Positions 37,500 through 49,135 of a DNA stretch of 64,000 bases are shown piece after piece. The stretch lies in contig NC_090744.1 in the NCBI RefSeq assembly GCF_036898095.1, forward strand, positions 10,667,276 through 10,731,275, in the 5' to 3' direction. Numbering within the stretch: the stretch's first letter is position 1; every line of letters starts with the position of its first letter. Made by a program: the position numbers and the translations under genes. Below the pieces are notes generated by a model. That model did no database searches. It was not told the origin of the DNA and saw only the letters and a list, made by a program, of their open reading frames with translations. The DNA comes from Palaemon carinicauda (lineage: Eukaryota; Arthropoda; Malacostraca; Decapoda; Palaemonidae).

Positions 37500-38099
37500 A
37501 TCTAAAAACGTCTACAACAAACAGATCCTGTAGGATATGTAGTGCGTAGGACTTCCTTGTGTGATAGGACCAGGAAAACATCTATCAAAGTATGGAAAAG
37601 TAACCATAATTTGTGTTTTACGTAGAATACATTTGTGACAATTGTTGTACTATGCAGAACTAAATACTTTATTGCAGCCAAAGATCTTTCAACTGAATAA
37701 CTGATTGAAATTATGATTTTTACTATTCAAGATCTCTATAGAACAGGATAATCATTCGTGTTATTGGTCAAGTTGTTTAAGAATATTATTGTAGGTCTTT
37801 CATTAGAAATTCATGGTTAATGCTTTTGATAGTCTGTAAACGCAATCAATCTTTTGGTGTTTGAATATGTGTAACAGAAAATACGATTGAAGTATATCAG
37901 CGTACATTGTTGGATATCTAGTGACACTGAATCAGACTTCTTACTCAAGGCCGCAAGAGCTGTACCATTAGCAATTGTGCCATCCTTAAATAAAGGCCAT
38001 CTTACGACAGGATGTATGTTTTCAGTGCAAGCTTAAGGTTTTTAGGTAGCTCACATAGGCTCAGTAATCGCTTAGGTAGCTCATATAGGCGCTTTAATA
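37500..38099. other. No gene recognised
   Basis: AT-rich. It contains a small direct repeat TTAGGTAGCTCA(C/T)ATAGGC (38041-38090) and nothing else that I can support. Confidence 0.55.
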
Positions 38100-38505
38100 A
38101 TTAGCCTACCTCTGACAAACAAGTTGGAAGGAGGTTATGTTTTACCCCCTGTTTGTGGTTTGTTTGTGAACAGCTTCATGCCATAATTTTAATCGTAGAT
38201 TAATGAAACTTGCATCGATTAACTGTTCTGTAAAAAAGCTGGATATTATCAATTTTTGAAGGTCAAGGTCAAAAGTCAAGGTCACAGTCAAGCAAAATTT
38301 CCAATTCTCTTCACGTAATCAGCCATAAGTTTGGACATTGTTGTCACAGAGACATCAGACTTGGTTCATATTTGAGTGCCTGAAAATCCACGCCAACTAA
38401 TAAATGTTAAGGTCAAAGGTCAAGGTCAAGCTCGAGCAAAAGTTTTGGAAATAAGCTGCCATGGCGGAGATCTACATTCTACTGAGTGCCCCTTTAGTTT
38501 GTTGT
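38100..38505 (+). repeat. Dispersed repeat with AAGGTCA half sites
   Basis: The block starts near GGAAGGAGGTTATGTTTTAC and ends near GCGGAGATCTACATTCTACT. It contains two clusters of AAGGTCA-type hexamers: GAAGGTCAAGGTCAAAAGTC with AAGGTCACAG (38260-38290), and TTAAGGTCAAAGGTCAAGGT (38408-38430). I recall this composition as a dispersed repeat in marine invertebrate genomes; that is memory. The short open frame within (38376-38582) has no domain. Confidence 0.5.
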
Positions 38506-38716
38506 GGAATGACAAGAGAGTAATTAAAGTCATACTGCTGAAGAGGTATTCAATTCAGATCATATCCCTTTTGATAAAGTAGTCTTTTATTATTTCAGGT
38601 ATATTCCTACTAACACTAAACCATTATGGTTTTACACCATAGTATGAGTATTACAGCTAGTATAATGTTTATAAACTAGTATAAATAATGAAACAATCTC
38701 CAACAGGTTTAGTAGA

Positions 38717-39050
38717 TTTGAGAACAAAGCCCTCAGAAGAATATTAAGAATTGAATGGCGGGTCAGGATTAGAAATGAAACTATAAGAGAGATTACTCGA
38801 GTGCCATATGTATTGGAGATCATGGTGAGGGGTAGATGGAGATGGTTTAGGCATGCTTTTCGCACTTCCCATGAGAGATTAGTTCACCAAACTTTCAACT
38901 AGGTTCCACAAGACACAAGAAGAGTTGGAAGACCCCAGGCCTACATGGCTGAGGACTATGAAGCGTGAAGTAGATGATGGATGTAGAAATATTGATTTAA
39001 AAGCTCAAGATAGACACGAATGGCGACTTCTAACTGAGGCTCTTTGCGTC
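38717..39050 (+). pseudogene. Non-LTR retrotransposon 3' ORF fragment (RTE-like)
   Basis: Plus-strand translation gives FENKALRRILRIEWRVRIRN, then MVRGRWRWFRHAFRTSHERL, a stop, DTRRVGRPQATW with a frame change near 38937, and AQDRHEWRLLTEALC. The pattern LRRIL..W, RRWFGH-like, GRP..TW and A.DR..W...ALC is the C-terminal region of RTE-type ORF2 proteins. With one stop and one frameshift it is inactive. No RT core remains upstream. Confidence 0.8.
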
Positions 39051-39114
39051 AGTCTGCATAAGTTAAGCATGATAGTATTCCTACCAGTATTACTTTACTT
39101 TATTTTACTTTAAG

Positions 39115-41002
39115 AGCTGTTTTCCTGGTCATATCAAGCAAGGAAACCCTGAGCCCTACATGAGCTACTAGATCTATTTGTCGTATACATTCTGAGGTAT
39201 TTAGAGTATTCTATATCAATTGTCAAATCCACATTATCACACTCAGAAAAGAGAAAGTCTTCAGTTCTTCTTGAAATTATTAATATCAATTCATAAGATA
39301 TGGTAAAATACATGATTAAGATGAATTTTTAAAATCAGGTATGAATGGCTGTTAAAATACTATGGTTTCCCTCAAGAAAAAAAATTTGTTCAGAAAGATC
39401 TGATTGTTTTCATTTTCTAGAATATAGTAAAGGATCAAGTGGCTACGTTCAAGATTAAAAATTTTGGTAACAAAACAGCTTGCGTATACGCTTCAGGCGT
39501 AAATAGCTATTATATACTAAATGGTGCTTATATTTATCTCTATTTAAAGTCTATTATTATTTAATTTGTGTATCTGAGAATTACCAATATATATCCTATC
39601 ATAAATTTGATGTTTCTATCTAATGAAGAGAACCATAGAAACGAAGAGTATAGTGGAAGTCTTTGATTGGCTGAAGCAAATCTCTCACCCTCTCTACCAA
39701 TTCTATGGATTTGTCCCCCAAATAGGGCCATTTTAGCTGTTAGAGAACTCAGAGGCTCAAAATAGGGATATCTGATTAACTCCCATATAGCTGAAAATTG
39801 TTAATGAGATTTAATTTTAGCATATTAAAATCACCTATGGTCCTCATAATTTAGAGATATTTTTCTACATAGGTAAATATTCAACGTGAGATATTTCCAG
39901 GTTTATTTTCTTTATTTTCTCGCGGATAATTAATCAATTGAAACACTAGATATTTGGAATAACCAGATATTTTTTTACGATGGCCTTAAATTGGTGAAAG
40001 ATATTTTATTTTGGCCTTTACCAATATACCGGTTTTAGGGCGTGGCAAGTTTCGAAAATTTTAATGGTTTTATACGAGATTTTCTAAGTGATTTTGTGTT
40101 GTTTTGAGCTCTATGTAGAAACGTAATAATCGATTTGACAGAAATTGTTAATGAAGGAATACATTTTAATATTACCATGTCGAGTACTTATCTATAGGGC
40201 TAAATTTTCTGTTAATGCCAGCGATGGATTTAGAATTATCTTCGGAAAGTTTGCTCAAATTCATTCAAAATGTGATTAATGGTTTTTAATCAGATATTTC
40301 CTTTTGAAATTGGAAAAAAAAATTATAGGGAATTTTAAGTAATAGTTTTTTAATTAGATATTTCCTTCTGAAACTAGACCCATTGGTAAGAATTTTTATT
40401 ACATTTTCTAAATTTTCAAGCTGTTGGTGGTGGTGGTGATGTCTCAAGATTCGTATAATTCATGCATATTTTTATCTTGCAAATCCCAAGGGTTGCATGA
40501 TTGCAAGAGCCTGTGCTTGGCCGCAAGGGCCAGGCAATATACAACGGCCACATATTTTGCAAACTTTTAGAAGGATCCTGAAATTTTAGGTGATAGGTGT
40601 ACGATAGTTATTGAAACATAAATATATTTCATAAGTTAACTTATAAATCATATAAAGTCAGTGAACAGCTCATCATACACAACGTATATATTTGAAAATA
40701 GTATTCATTATTTTACCAATACACAAAATAAATCCTTTGTCCTAATAATTATTCAGTTTACTCTGTGAAGTCATTTATTTGTAAGCAAGTGCACACAAAC
40801 CTTGACAATTATACAGTTATTTGTTTTAAATATCTCCTTATTGTCTCAGTGAACAGTTCCCTTAGGAAATTCAGCATTCATAAAGTTCTGTGTTTTTTGT
40901 TAAATAAATAAATTAGTTCAAGATTCTTTCCTTGATGTCTACTGTACTGCCTAGTTTGACAGCTCGCATTATCGGCCACGCCCACTTACTTATTACTTAC
41001 AG

Positions 41003-41004
<2 letters not shown>
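39115..41004. other. No gene recognised (1.9 kb)
   Basis: AT-rich sequence, many stops on both strands, no domain-like peptide, no terminal-repeat structure seen. A short GGTGGTGGTGGTGATG run is at about 40424. Confidence 0.6.

Positions 41005-41049
<45 letters not shown>
41005..41049. repeat. (CT)n microsatellite
   Basis: About 22 dinucleotide units. Confidence 0.97.
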
Positions 41050-41051
<2 letters not shown>

Positions 41052-41475
41052 AGCTGTTTTGAATATAATCTCGCCCTAATCCACGGCATTTTATTTTGAT
41101 TGTTTAACGAATATCCTGTTTGTAAATTGGGCAGTTTTAAGGATGACACTGTCTAAATTGAGGATTCTTGATTCTCGGTGTTTTTTTTTGCAACATGATT
41201 AACAAATTCTCGATGTTCTGAGTTCATTAAAGCTTTACATTAACATCCCGTATAAGCAGCCGAATGTTTTTGTTATTGAAATAATTTTTTCATATGAATT
41301 CAACGTCAATTTCCTTTTAATTATTCTCGAACATAAACTAGGGAAACGATTTCGATCAGAGTATTCAGAAGAATCCACAATTTTCATTGTTTGAATTATC
41401 TCATCTTTACGTAGATGTAAACAAAAGGCATCCTTATATATAGTTTGGATATGATATGTACGTCCATACGAACTA

Positions 41476-41478
<3 letters not shown>

Positions 41479-41525
<47 letters not shown>

Positions 41526-41569
41526 CGGTTTTGATAAGTATCTCTCTCTCTCTCGGTTTTGATAAGTCT

Positions 41570-41628
<59 letters not shown>

Positions 41629-41631
41629 TGA

Positions 41632-41676
<45 letters not shown>

Positions 41677-41709
41677 TTTGATAAGTCTCTCTCTCTCTCT
41701 CGGTTTTGA

Positions 41710-41770
<61 letters not shown>

Positions 41771-41775
41771 TTTGA

Positions 41776-41818
<43 letters not shown>

Positions 41819-41853
41819 TTTGATAAGTCTCTCTCTCTCTCTCTCGGTTTTGA

Positions 41854-41908
<55 letters not shown>

Positions 41909-41917
41909 TTTGATAAG

Positions 41918-41962
<45 letters not shown>

Positions 41963-41971
41963 CGGTTTAGA

Positions 41972-42040
<69 letters not shown>

Positions 42041-42123
42041 CGGTTTAGATAAGTCTCTCTCTCTCAGTTTTGATAAGTCTCACTGTCTCTCTCTCGCTCT
42101 TTCTCTCATTCGGTTTTGATAAG

Positions 42124-42184
<61 letters not shown>

Positions 42185-42283
42185 TTTGATAAGTCTCTCT
42201 CTCTCGGTTTTGATAAGTCTCTCTCCCTCTCTGTTTTGATAAGTCTCACTCTCTCTCTCTCGGTTTTGATAAGTCTCTCTCTC
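41479..42283. repeat. Compound minisatellite: (CT)n punctuated by CGGTTTTGATAAGT
   Basis: About 17 copies of a 14-bp element (CGGTTTTGATAAGT, with variants TTCGGTTTAGATAAGT and CAGTTTTGATAAGT) are separated by (CT)n runs of 4 to about 30 units. The final five bases are taken as the Bel/Pao target duplication. Long SLSLSL and RERERE frames on both strands are by-products. Confidence 0.95.
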
Positions 42284-42946
42284 TATCGTTACTTATTAGG
42301 GTCAAACAAGCAACAACATATAATGACTTCAGTCATTCACAAATTACTAATTACCAGATTCGTTAAGAGAACTCAAGACCCTTTCTCTACATTAGGAATT
42401 CATTGCGTTGTGTTACAAAGATAAATGGTCATACTATATTCTATTGAGCTTTTGCCCCAATTATTATTTACTTGGTTTCATATGAAGTTCTTACCGAGTT
42501 CGGATTACTAATAGGCACGGGTGAACCACGATACCACATATAAATATTTGATTTTACCCAGTCACGGAATCCCACGCACAGATATGCATATCCCTAGCGA
42601 ATTATCCCATCCAAGGTAACTAAATATTATATGATACTCATCCAAACTTCGGTTGATTAATTCATCCACTTCATTAAATGCTGGGAAGGAACGGCTTCGT
42701 TAATCAAATGAAATTATCTTCATCCTGATTAAGTCCACTGAAGATTACGCTACGAGCGTTGAGAAGTAACAGGCAGCAACTGACGATTTACCTCTGCTGC
42801 CTTTGTCGTAAACATAATGCGTTCGCTCTCTCTCCCAAAGTCATGACTTTCGCTTCGTTCGCCCACGACAAAAGAAAACAACAAACGAACGAAACCAACT
42901 ATTCAACGCAAACCGAACGAAACTATTCAAACAACTTACATCGCAT
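42284..42946 (-). repeat. Bel/Pao 3' LTR, outer part
   Basis: Matches 56271-56933 base for base in length (663 bp). It is cut at CGCAT, where the DIRS-like element begins. The open frame at 42759-42953 also occurs in the other LTR and is non-coding. Confidence 0.95.
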
Positions 42947-42989
42947 TTTTTAAATATTAAACTTAGCCGGTGAATATATAAATAGCTGA
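42947..42989 (+). repeat. DIRS left inverted terminal repeat
   Basis: 43 bp identical to the reverse complement of 49093-49135. The following 140 bp (to about 43125) has an inverted counterpart in the miniature element at 49225-49390. Confidence 0.9.
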
Positions 42990-43934
42990 CGTCTCCGACG
43001 GCCCGACAGATTCCAAAAAACTCGCGAGCGATCGCCATGAAGATAGCGGGTGTGCCCACCAGCGCCGACTAACGGCCAGATACCGCATATACTTCTCAAC
43101 CACTCCAGTTCTTCTCTGTCAGTGTCACCGACAACATTGGTTCCGCTCGCTCTACACCTCGAGTTTTCTACCGAAAAGGTGAAGTACTTGGTTTTGGTTT
43201 TATTCAATACTATCTTCAAAAGAAATGCTTTTGAAAGGAGAGGAAAAGTTTTTTGCCCTTGCCTTTTTAATCTCGCTCTGGTTTCTCCATAGAGAAAAGA
43301 TGGCCGACCCTTCCCTCAGTGTACGGAAGTGTGTTAAAGGCTTTTAGTAATTATTTTATCACTTTATAAATTATTGTTGATATTTATAGATTTACCTCTA
43401 TATATTTTATATCTCACCCGCCTTTATTAGGCCTCTTCGATTAGCTTTCCTTTTATACTAAACATCGAGATAAATTTTGTTTTTGTTTATATGCAGCCTT
43501 TACCTATTCTTTGTAGGCGGTCCTAACTTGGAAAACGAAGTTAAACAACGTTGAGCCCATTCAACTTTTATTTTTGTTTAGATTAAAACAGTTGCTGTAA
43601 GAGTGAGGAGATGAATATTTTTAGAAAATATTTTAAGAAATTTATTCTTTGAATAGTCTTCGTGCTGTTTTTCAAAGATGAACTAACGTTTGGTTTATTT
43701 ATGCTACGCAGTTTGCGCTCTATCGTTACGATAGAGAAAGAGAGAATCACGGTTTCACTTTGCAGAAAGAGTAAATCGATTTTGACGTTTTGTTCATTCT
43801 TCTTTTAAACTGAAGTTTTTTAGATACTAATTTAAAGGAACATGTTAGTTTTCAATTTCTTAGTCCTTTCAGTTTTTTCCTTTAGTCAAATAACCTGTTA
43901 TTGACGAAGGGCGAGTGGGCCATTCTCTTGTGAG

Positions 43935-43936
43935 TG

Positions 43937-43992
<56 letters not shown>
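43935..43992. repeat. (GA)n microsatellite in the DIRS leader
   Basis: About 28 GA units inside the 5' untranslated part of the DIRS element. Confidence 0.95.
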
Positions 43993-43996
<4 letters not shown>

Positions 43997-43999
43997 TCC

Positions 44000-44215
44000 G
44001 ATCTTTATTCTCGTCCCAAGTCTCTGTACAAGGAGTTTGGGAGCGAGTAACGTTGTTCTCGATTCAGTTTTTTACTCTCGTCCCAAGTCTCTGTTCGGGG
44101 AGAGAGGATAAAACGTTTTAGATTTTATTCTCGTCCCAAGGCCCTGTACGGTGAGAGATTGAAAACGTAGTCCTTAGTGAACTAGTGTTTAGTCTCATCC
44201 CCAGTCACTGATCTT
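44000..44215. repeat. Short tandem repeats in the DIRS leader
   Basis: Four spaced copies of a motif like TATTCTCGTCCCAAGTCTCT (44006, 44072, 44127 and a diverged one near 44190), 55-65 bp apart, each followed by a GGAGAG-type purine block. Confidence 0.75.
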
Positions 44216-44779
44216 TTTAACTTTATATATTTCCGTTTTATTCGATATATATGTATATGTTTATTGATTTTTGCATGTGTGTTTCATTTTGTACTAATGT
44301 GCTTACATTATACGACTCATTTCGCAATTCTAACCTTTTGATTTAAGGGAGAACTGCGTGCTTCAGGTAGAAATCAGTTTTATTCATGTCTAATGTGAAA
44401 TTATTAAAGAATGCGATATCAGTGAAGTAAGTGCAAAAAACATGTTCTGTGTTGCGGAGGGTTCGTTTGTTCGTGCTTGTCACTTGCCAAGTCCGAGACC
44501 TCTTTCAGGCTCCCCTGCACCAGGGAGAAGGAATGTCGTAGGACCTAAGGGGGTGAGGAGTGTAAACCAACGAACAAACGTTCCCTCAAAGGTATCAGAC
44601 GTTGCTCGTCAAGCACGTCCTTGCCACAAGACAGGAGAGACGAAGTTTCTCCTCGTCTTCCGATGATTCGTCTCTTTAAAAGCCTGGGCGTAAAGTTTCG
44701 AGACGGTTGAAACGTTTATTAGTTCCTTCAGAACAAGTTCAACGTCCTAGCTGTAGTCATCATAAGAGTCCCGTTCATA

Positions 44780-45420
44780 GCGATGACGTTCATGTACAGA
44801 CGTTTCTGCCACAGACTCGACGTGACGTTGAGCGGTAGACACCGTAGACACAACGTGACGTCGAGTGTCAGTCACCGTAGTCAGTCACCGCTGTTACTAC
44901 GTGACGTTTGAACGTCAGCCACCGCAGTCACAGGTTGATCCGAAGTTAAGTGTTTTGCAAGATATGCTGTTAAAGCTTTCTTCTTTAATAGAGGCTTTCG
45001 ATCCTGTTCCTGTGCGAAAGGATCCTTTGCTTTTTGTACGTCACGGTTCTGGGATACGTGATTCGGGTCTTCAACCTTCTAGACGAGCTTTGTTACGCCA
45101 CGCTGACGTTATCCCTAGTGACAGCTTTGCTGTTAAACGAGATGGGGAGCATAAATCTCGATGTAACTTTGATCGCTTTGAACATCAGCCACCGCAGTCA
45201 CAGCGTGACGTTGAGCTGCAGACACCGCAGACACGACGTGACGTTGAGCGGTAGACACCGTAGACATGACGTGACGTCGAGGGTCAGTTATCGTAGTCAC
45301 GATATAGCATCGAACAGCAGTCACCGCTGTTACTACGGGACGTTTGAACGTCAGTTACTTCTGTCACGACGTGTAGTAGTATAACATTCTCTGCAGTCAC
45401 AACGTGACATCGACCCTCCA
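44780..45420. repeat. ACGTGACGT repeat clusters in the DIRS gag region
   Basis: ACGTGACGT or a close variant occurs at about 44822, 44854, 44902, 45205, 45238, 45270 and 45403, with a local spacing of 32-33 bp. CAGTCACCG-type blocks lie in between. TGACGT is the core of a CRE-like site, but repeat origin is the simpler explanation. The repeats disrupt any gag frame. Confidence 0.75.
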
Positions 45421-46250
45421 ACTTTAACTTCTGTTCATATGCAAGTTGATGTAGCCTTTCAGGGTTTTCCTTCACGTCATTCTGAATATAAATCTCCTTC
45501 TCGCAAGACTTTAGATTTATCAGATTATGTGCCTTCTGAAGAATTTGATGACCCCCTTTCAACTAATGTACCTTTGGGGAGTCATTCAGAAGAGGAGTAA
45601 CCTAGGGTGGTCCAACAATCCCTTGTTTTTTAATTATGAATTTCTTTAGTGAAATTTTGTCCTACTCGTTTTGTAACGGCTGCTCCGCCGTCTGAGTTTA
45701 CTCTTGGCATGACTTTCTTCGACTCCTACATTTACGAAGTCAGTTCTCTCTTGTTCTTCCAAGAGGGCCATGCTCTTACTGGGAGACTGGTTGGAATCCA
45801 GGAGAAGTTTAGGAAAGTCTGCTTTTGCTTTTCCTCCTTCTTAATTAGCTTCTCGCTCGGGCGTCTGGTGTGACACAGGAGAAGCTCGAGGAGAAGTTCT
45901 CGGCTTGGGAGTACCTGCCTCTGCCCAGGGAGACTTCTTAAGCCTAGTGGACTCTCCTCGTCGTCTAGCCATGAGACGCTCCAAGATTTTATGGTCTGCT
46001 TCAGAGCTAGACCATCTCCTGTTAGGAGTTTTTTTTCGAGCGTTTGAAGTTTTTATTTGTTGGATTGGTCCCTGGGAGCCTTAAGTAAGAAGGTCTCTCC
46101 AGCTGTCAATGTATTGCTGTACAATTATGTCATGCATGAACAAGGCTATCAGGGATGGCTCCAATGATCTGGCAGCCACGTTCACTGCAGGAACAAGGCT
46201 ATCAGGGATGGCTCCAATGATCTGGCAGCCACGTTCACTGCAGGAGTACT
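44865..46250 (+). pseudogene. DIRS gag-like region, broken
   Basis: Open pieces at 44865-45254 (with LLKLSSLIEAFDPVPVRKDP) and 46109-46250 (with KAIRDGSNDLAATFTAG) look like the two ends of the ORF1/gag protein of DIRS-like elements; the second motif normally precedes RT. A 53-bp tandem duplication (46141-46246, containing GGCTATCAGGGATGGCTCC) shifts the frame at the end. No zinc knuckle is seen. Confidence 0.6.
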
Positions 46251-46820
46251 TAAGATGTAAGTGCGCTCAATGTGTTCATTGTCAAGACAAAGTTCACGAT
46301 GAAGACTACCAAATCTGTCTTGGCAGCAGTAAGGGAAGGCGACTGGATGGTCTCTCTCGACCTTCAGGATGCATACTTCCACATCCCGATTCATCCAAAC
46401 TTTCAACAACATCTGAGGTTTGTGGACGGGAAAGTAATGTACCAATTTCGAGCACTGTGCTTCGGCCTCATTCCTGCTCCTCTTGTTTTTACAAGGCCCT
46501 TGCAAAATGTAGCAAGCTTTCTACATTTTTTGAGGATTCAGAGCCTCCCTTTATTTTGACGACTGGCTAATCAGGGCGTCGTCATTAAATCGCTGTCTGG
46601 AGAGCCTCTAATGGACATTAGACCTAACCAAGGAGCTAGGTCTCATAGTGAACGTAGAGAAGTCGTAACTTACAGTACTCCATCCCAGACTATTCTTTAT
46701 TTGGGAATGGAGATACAGTGTCGGATTTTTCGGGCCTTTTCGTCTCCCACAAGAATGGAACAAGCTCTGTTAAAAGTCCTTCACTTGCAAGAGAAAAACA
46801 GTTGCTCTGTAAGAGTTTGA
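46250..46820 (+). pseudogene. DIRS reverse transcriptase, frameshifted
   Basis: The frame at 46272-46559 reads TTKSVLAAVREGDW and MVSLDLQDAYFHIPIHPNFQ, the DIRS-type RT block with its first Asp, then FRALCFGLIPAPLVFTRPL. The catalytic YFDDWLIRAS block falls in a neighbouring frame at about 46550. Then LTKELGLIVNVEKS and YLGMEIQ follow in further frames. At least two frame changes and several stops are present. Confidence 0.83.
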
Positions 46821-47711
46821 ACGAGCCTCGTGGGAACTCTTTCATCGCTGGAGTAGTTTATCTCTCTGGGGAGACTCAACCTTTGCCCTCTCCAATTTCA
46901 CCTAAACCATTGGAACAAGGAGAAGGGCTTAGAGAGTATCTCTTTCCCAATCTCCAACTCAGTCTAGACATGTCTTGACTTGGTGGGACAGCAACATCAG
47001 ACTTCGAGAAGGTCTTTCTCTTGCGATCAAGAACCCAAACCATGTGTTGTATTCAGATGCATCGGATTTGGGTTAGGGAGCTCCACTGGACAGTCTGGAA
47101 TGCTCGGGTCTTTGGTCCACGGATCAGAAGGAACTCCATTTAAGGCAAGTAACATCTCTCCTTTGGCGAGATTTGTGCAAGGAAAAATTAATGTCTTGGC
47201 GGACTGCCTCAGCAGAAGAGGACAAGTCATCTCCATGGAGTGGACGTTGCACAAGACCGTGTGCGAGAAGCTATGGATGACATGGGGTCAACCCACCATA
47301 AATCTTTTTGCGACTTCACTGACAATGAGGCTCTCGACTTACTGCTTTCCAGTTCCAGATCCAGAGGCAGCCCACATAGACGCTTTCCTGCTGGACTGGT
47401 CTCACCTGGACGTTTATGCCTTTCCACCTTTCAAGATCCTAAACAAGGTGCTGCAGAAGTTCACCTCTCACGAAGGGACCAGGTTGACGTTGGTTGCTCC
47501 ACTCTGGCCCGTGAGAGAGTGGTTCACAGAGGTACTTCTATGGCTGGTAGACGTTCCAAGAAGTCTGCCGTTGCGAATGGATCTCTTGCGACAGCCTCAC
47601 GTAAAGAGATTTCATCAAAGCCTCCCCACGCTTCGTCTAACTGCCTTCAGACTATCGAAAGACTCTCTTGAGCCTGAGGGTTTTCGAAGGAGGCAGCTAG
47701 AGCGATCGTGA
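46820..47711 (+). pseudogene. DIRS RNase H and connection region
   Basis: WWDSNIRLREGLSLAIKNPN with the RNase H HVLYSDASDLG block (about 46981-47075) lies in one frame and ends in a stop. The frame 46980-47711 continues with RFVQGKINVLADCLSRRGQV, the usual end of the RNase H domain, and then INLFATSLTMRLSTYCFP and the region leading to the recombinase. Middle RNase H sequence seems to be missing between about 47100 and 47160. Confidence 0.78.
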
Positions 47712-47729
47712 GGGCTAGAAGATCCTCTA

Positions 47730-48710
47730 CCATCAGGATCTATCAGTCGAAATGGGAGGTATTTAGAGACTGGTGCAAGTCCTCCTCTATTTCCTCTTCC
47801 AAGTGCCTCTGTAGCGCACATTGCGGATTTTCTGCTTTATCTGAGAAACGGTCGCTCCCTCTCTGCATCCACCATTAAAGGCTACAGAAGCATGTTAGCT
47901 TCTGTTTTCAGGCATAGGGGTTTGGATATTTCTAATAACAAAGATCTCCAAGACCTGCTAAAGTCTTTCGAGACTTCCAAGGAGCGTCATATTTCGACTC
48001 CTGCTTGGAACTTAGACGTGGTCCTACAGTTCCTTATGTCAGACAGGTTTGAACCATTAAATTCAGCCTCCCTGAAGGATCTTCCCCTCAAGACACTTTT
48101 TTTGGTGAGCTTGGCTTCGGCTAAAAGGGTTAGTGAGATACATGCTTTTAGCAAGAACATCGGCTTCTCTGCTAATAAAGCAGTATGCGCTCTTCAACTT
48201 GGTTTTTTGGCCAAGAATGAACTTCCGTCTCGTCCTTGGCCTAAATCATTTGAAATCCCGTCTTTCTGAGATTGTAGGGAATGAAGTTGAGAGGGCTGTG
48301 CCCCGTTAGAGCTCTTAAATTTTATTTATCCAGAGCTAAACCGCTACGAGGTTGTTCAGAGGCTTTATGGTGCTCCGTTAAAAAGCCCTCTTTGCCCTTG
48401 TCTAAGAATGCGTGGTCTTATTTTATTAGACTTTTGATTCGGGAGGCACACTCATTTAAGTGAGAAGGATCGTAATTTACTTAAAGTCAAGGCTCATGAA
48501 GTCAGAGCGATAGCAACTTCAGTAGCGTTTAAGCAAAATAGATCCATTAAAAGTATTATGGACGCGACCTTTTGGAGAGGCAAGTCGGTATTCACTTCAT
48601 ATTACTTGAAAGATGTCCAGACTCTTTATGAGGACTGCTACACACTGGGACCATTCGTAGCAGCGAGTGCAGTAGTGGGTGAAGGCTCTACCACTACATT
48701 CCCTTAATCC
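47730..48710 (+). pseudogene. DIRS tyrosine recombinase, decayed
   Basis: The N-terminal SAM-like part lies at 47730-47990 (STIRIYQSKWEVFRDWCKSS; KGYRSMLASVFRHRGLDIS). The catalytic part has LFLVSLASAKRVSEIHAFS with the first Arg (48090-48145), then, after stops and frame changes, the HxxR box KAHEVRAIATSVAFKQN (48486-48540) and the tyrosine block FWRGKSVFTSYYLKDV (48570-48617). This Arg, His-x-x-Arg and Tyr order defines tyrosine recombinases, which integrate DIRS elements. Several in-frame stops make it non-functional. Confidence 0.85.
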
Positions 48711-49092
48711 CAATATCCTTTTAATCTACTCTTGAAATTTTTAATCTTATTTTGGGTTGTACGGGAGACTAAGAAGTCTTTCGCAATCTTTTTGATTTGG
48801 CGGGTGGTCAAAATGTTGTTTCTTGAGAGCGCCCAGATTAAGGGTATTGATGAGGTCCTGTTATAGGGGTGTTCGCCCTGGATAAAACAGCTCCTGGGAG
48901 TCTTTCAGCATCCTGAGAGGATGGCTGGGCTTCGTGAGGAAAGCGGACTAATGAGGCAAAGTAATCATCAGAGTCAGCTTCCTTACCAGGTACCTATACT
49001 TGAGTTTGTTTTTATGAAATATTTGTCAAAAACTCTTGAGCATATACGCCTTTGTTATAATACTGGTCTCTACCCACCACCATGGGTGTGAA

Positions 49093-49135
49093 TCAGCTAT
49101 TTATATATTCACCGGCTAAGTTTAATATTTAAAAA
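49093..49135 (-). repeat. DIRS right inverted terminal repeat
   Basis: Exact inverse of 42947-42989. Confidence 0.9.

Larger units (their letters stand above)
42947..49135 (+). mobile_element. DIRS-like tyrosine-recombinase retrotransposon
   Basis: The element is 6,189 bp and bounded by inverted repeats of 43 bp: TTTTTAAATATTAAACTTAG at 42947, and its exact reverse complement ending at 49135. It encodes gag-like, RT, RNase H and tyrosine-recombinase sequence instead of a DDE integrase, which defines the DIRS group. Comparison with the intact Bel/Pao LTR shows no target duplication, as expected for recombinase-mediated insertion. All ORFs are broken, so this copy is inactive. Confidence 0.87.

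Noticed and set aside
42759..42953. 64- and 77-codon frames at 42759 and 56746
   Set aside because: They lie in the two LTRs of the Bel/Pao element and are LTR sequence.
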